The translations under genes and the position numbers were made by a program. Shown in pieces: positions 29,909 to 29,972 of a stretch of 29,972 nt of DNA. The stretch is from Reticulitermes lucifugus (Eukaryota > Arthropoda > Insecta > Blattodea > Rhinotermitidae). The notes beneath the pieces are model-generated. The model worked only from the letters and a program-made list of their open reading frames with translations. It was not told the origin of the DNA and made no database searches. Each line of letters opens with the position of its first letter. Positions within the stretch are counted from its first letter, which is position 1. The DNA lies in contig JAKCWW010000406.1 of assembly GCA_026260175.1 (NCBI GenBank), forward strand, positions 3,699 through 33,670. The letters are read 5' to 3'.

Positions 29909-29972
29909 TCTGTCGACCTCGGTGGACTAGTGGTTAGCGTGCTCGCCACTGGACCCAAGGTTAGCGGGTTCG
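29909..29972 (+). mobile_element. tRNA-derived SINE head, cut by the window end
   Basis: TGGACTAGTGGTTAGCGTG is a good RNA polymerase III A-box region. GCGGGTTCG at the very end is the start of a B-box. The bases between do not fold as an obvious anticodon arm, so a SINE head is more likely than a tRNA gene. The rest lies beyond the right edge. Confidence 0.7.

Noticed and set aside
29909-29972. True tRNA gene
   Set aside because: The A-box and start of a B-box are present, but the middle part does not give a clear anticodon arm, and the 3' half is outside the window.

Overview
The window looks like nuclear DNA of an insect. It is AT-rich and intron-rich, full of decayed transposable elements, and carries two gustatory receptor (Gr) genes. 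The receptors resemble the lineage that includes the carbon-dioxide receptors (Drosophila Gr21a/Gr63a type). That lineage is also known from termites and cockroaches. The tRNA-derived SINEs and the long repeat-filled introns fit a large hemimetabolous genome such as a blattodean, but this species-level guess is inference only.

Layout. Gene A lies on the minus strand. Its coding exons 1-4 read 7490-7277, 5841-5591, 1891-1631 and 722-435, and its C-terminal exons fall off the left edge. Gene B lies on the plus strand and appears complete. Its seven coding exons are 13949-14165, 14762-15015, 17198-17455, 19199-19483, 21095-21172, 21689-21778 and 24213-24368. It encodes 445 residues ending in the Gr signature TYLVVLIQF. 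The two genes stand head to head with about 6.5 kb between their start codons. Their first four exons have the same intron phases (1,0,0,0), nearly the same lengths (214/217, 251/254, 261/258, 288/285 nt) and the same order of hydrophobic segments. They are therefore old paralogs despite low sequence identity (about 18 of 78 residues in the exon 4 core, counted by eye).

The non-coding DNA is mostly repeats. It holds a broken LINE reverse transcriptase next to an (AAT)n tract, a broken pogo/Tigger-type transposase head downstream of gene B, and tRNA-derived SINE copies. It also holds a 239-bp nested-palindrome MITE with a TAA target-site duplication, a 230-bp foldback element, a second small inverted-repeat element and several microsatellites. 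Five short motifs with a shared hammerhead-ribozyme-like core (CUGANNA, a short stem, CGAAA, then AYAUG or similar) are scattered on both strands.

How the genes may work together: in flies and mosquitoes, receptors of this lineage act as heteromers in carbon-dioxide-sensing neurons. Two divergent, adjacent and strongly diverged paralogs would be natural candidates for partner subunits. The sequence alone cannot show expression or ligand. From 25.3 kb to the right edge no convincing gene is visible.
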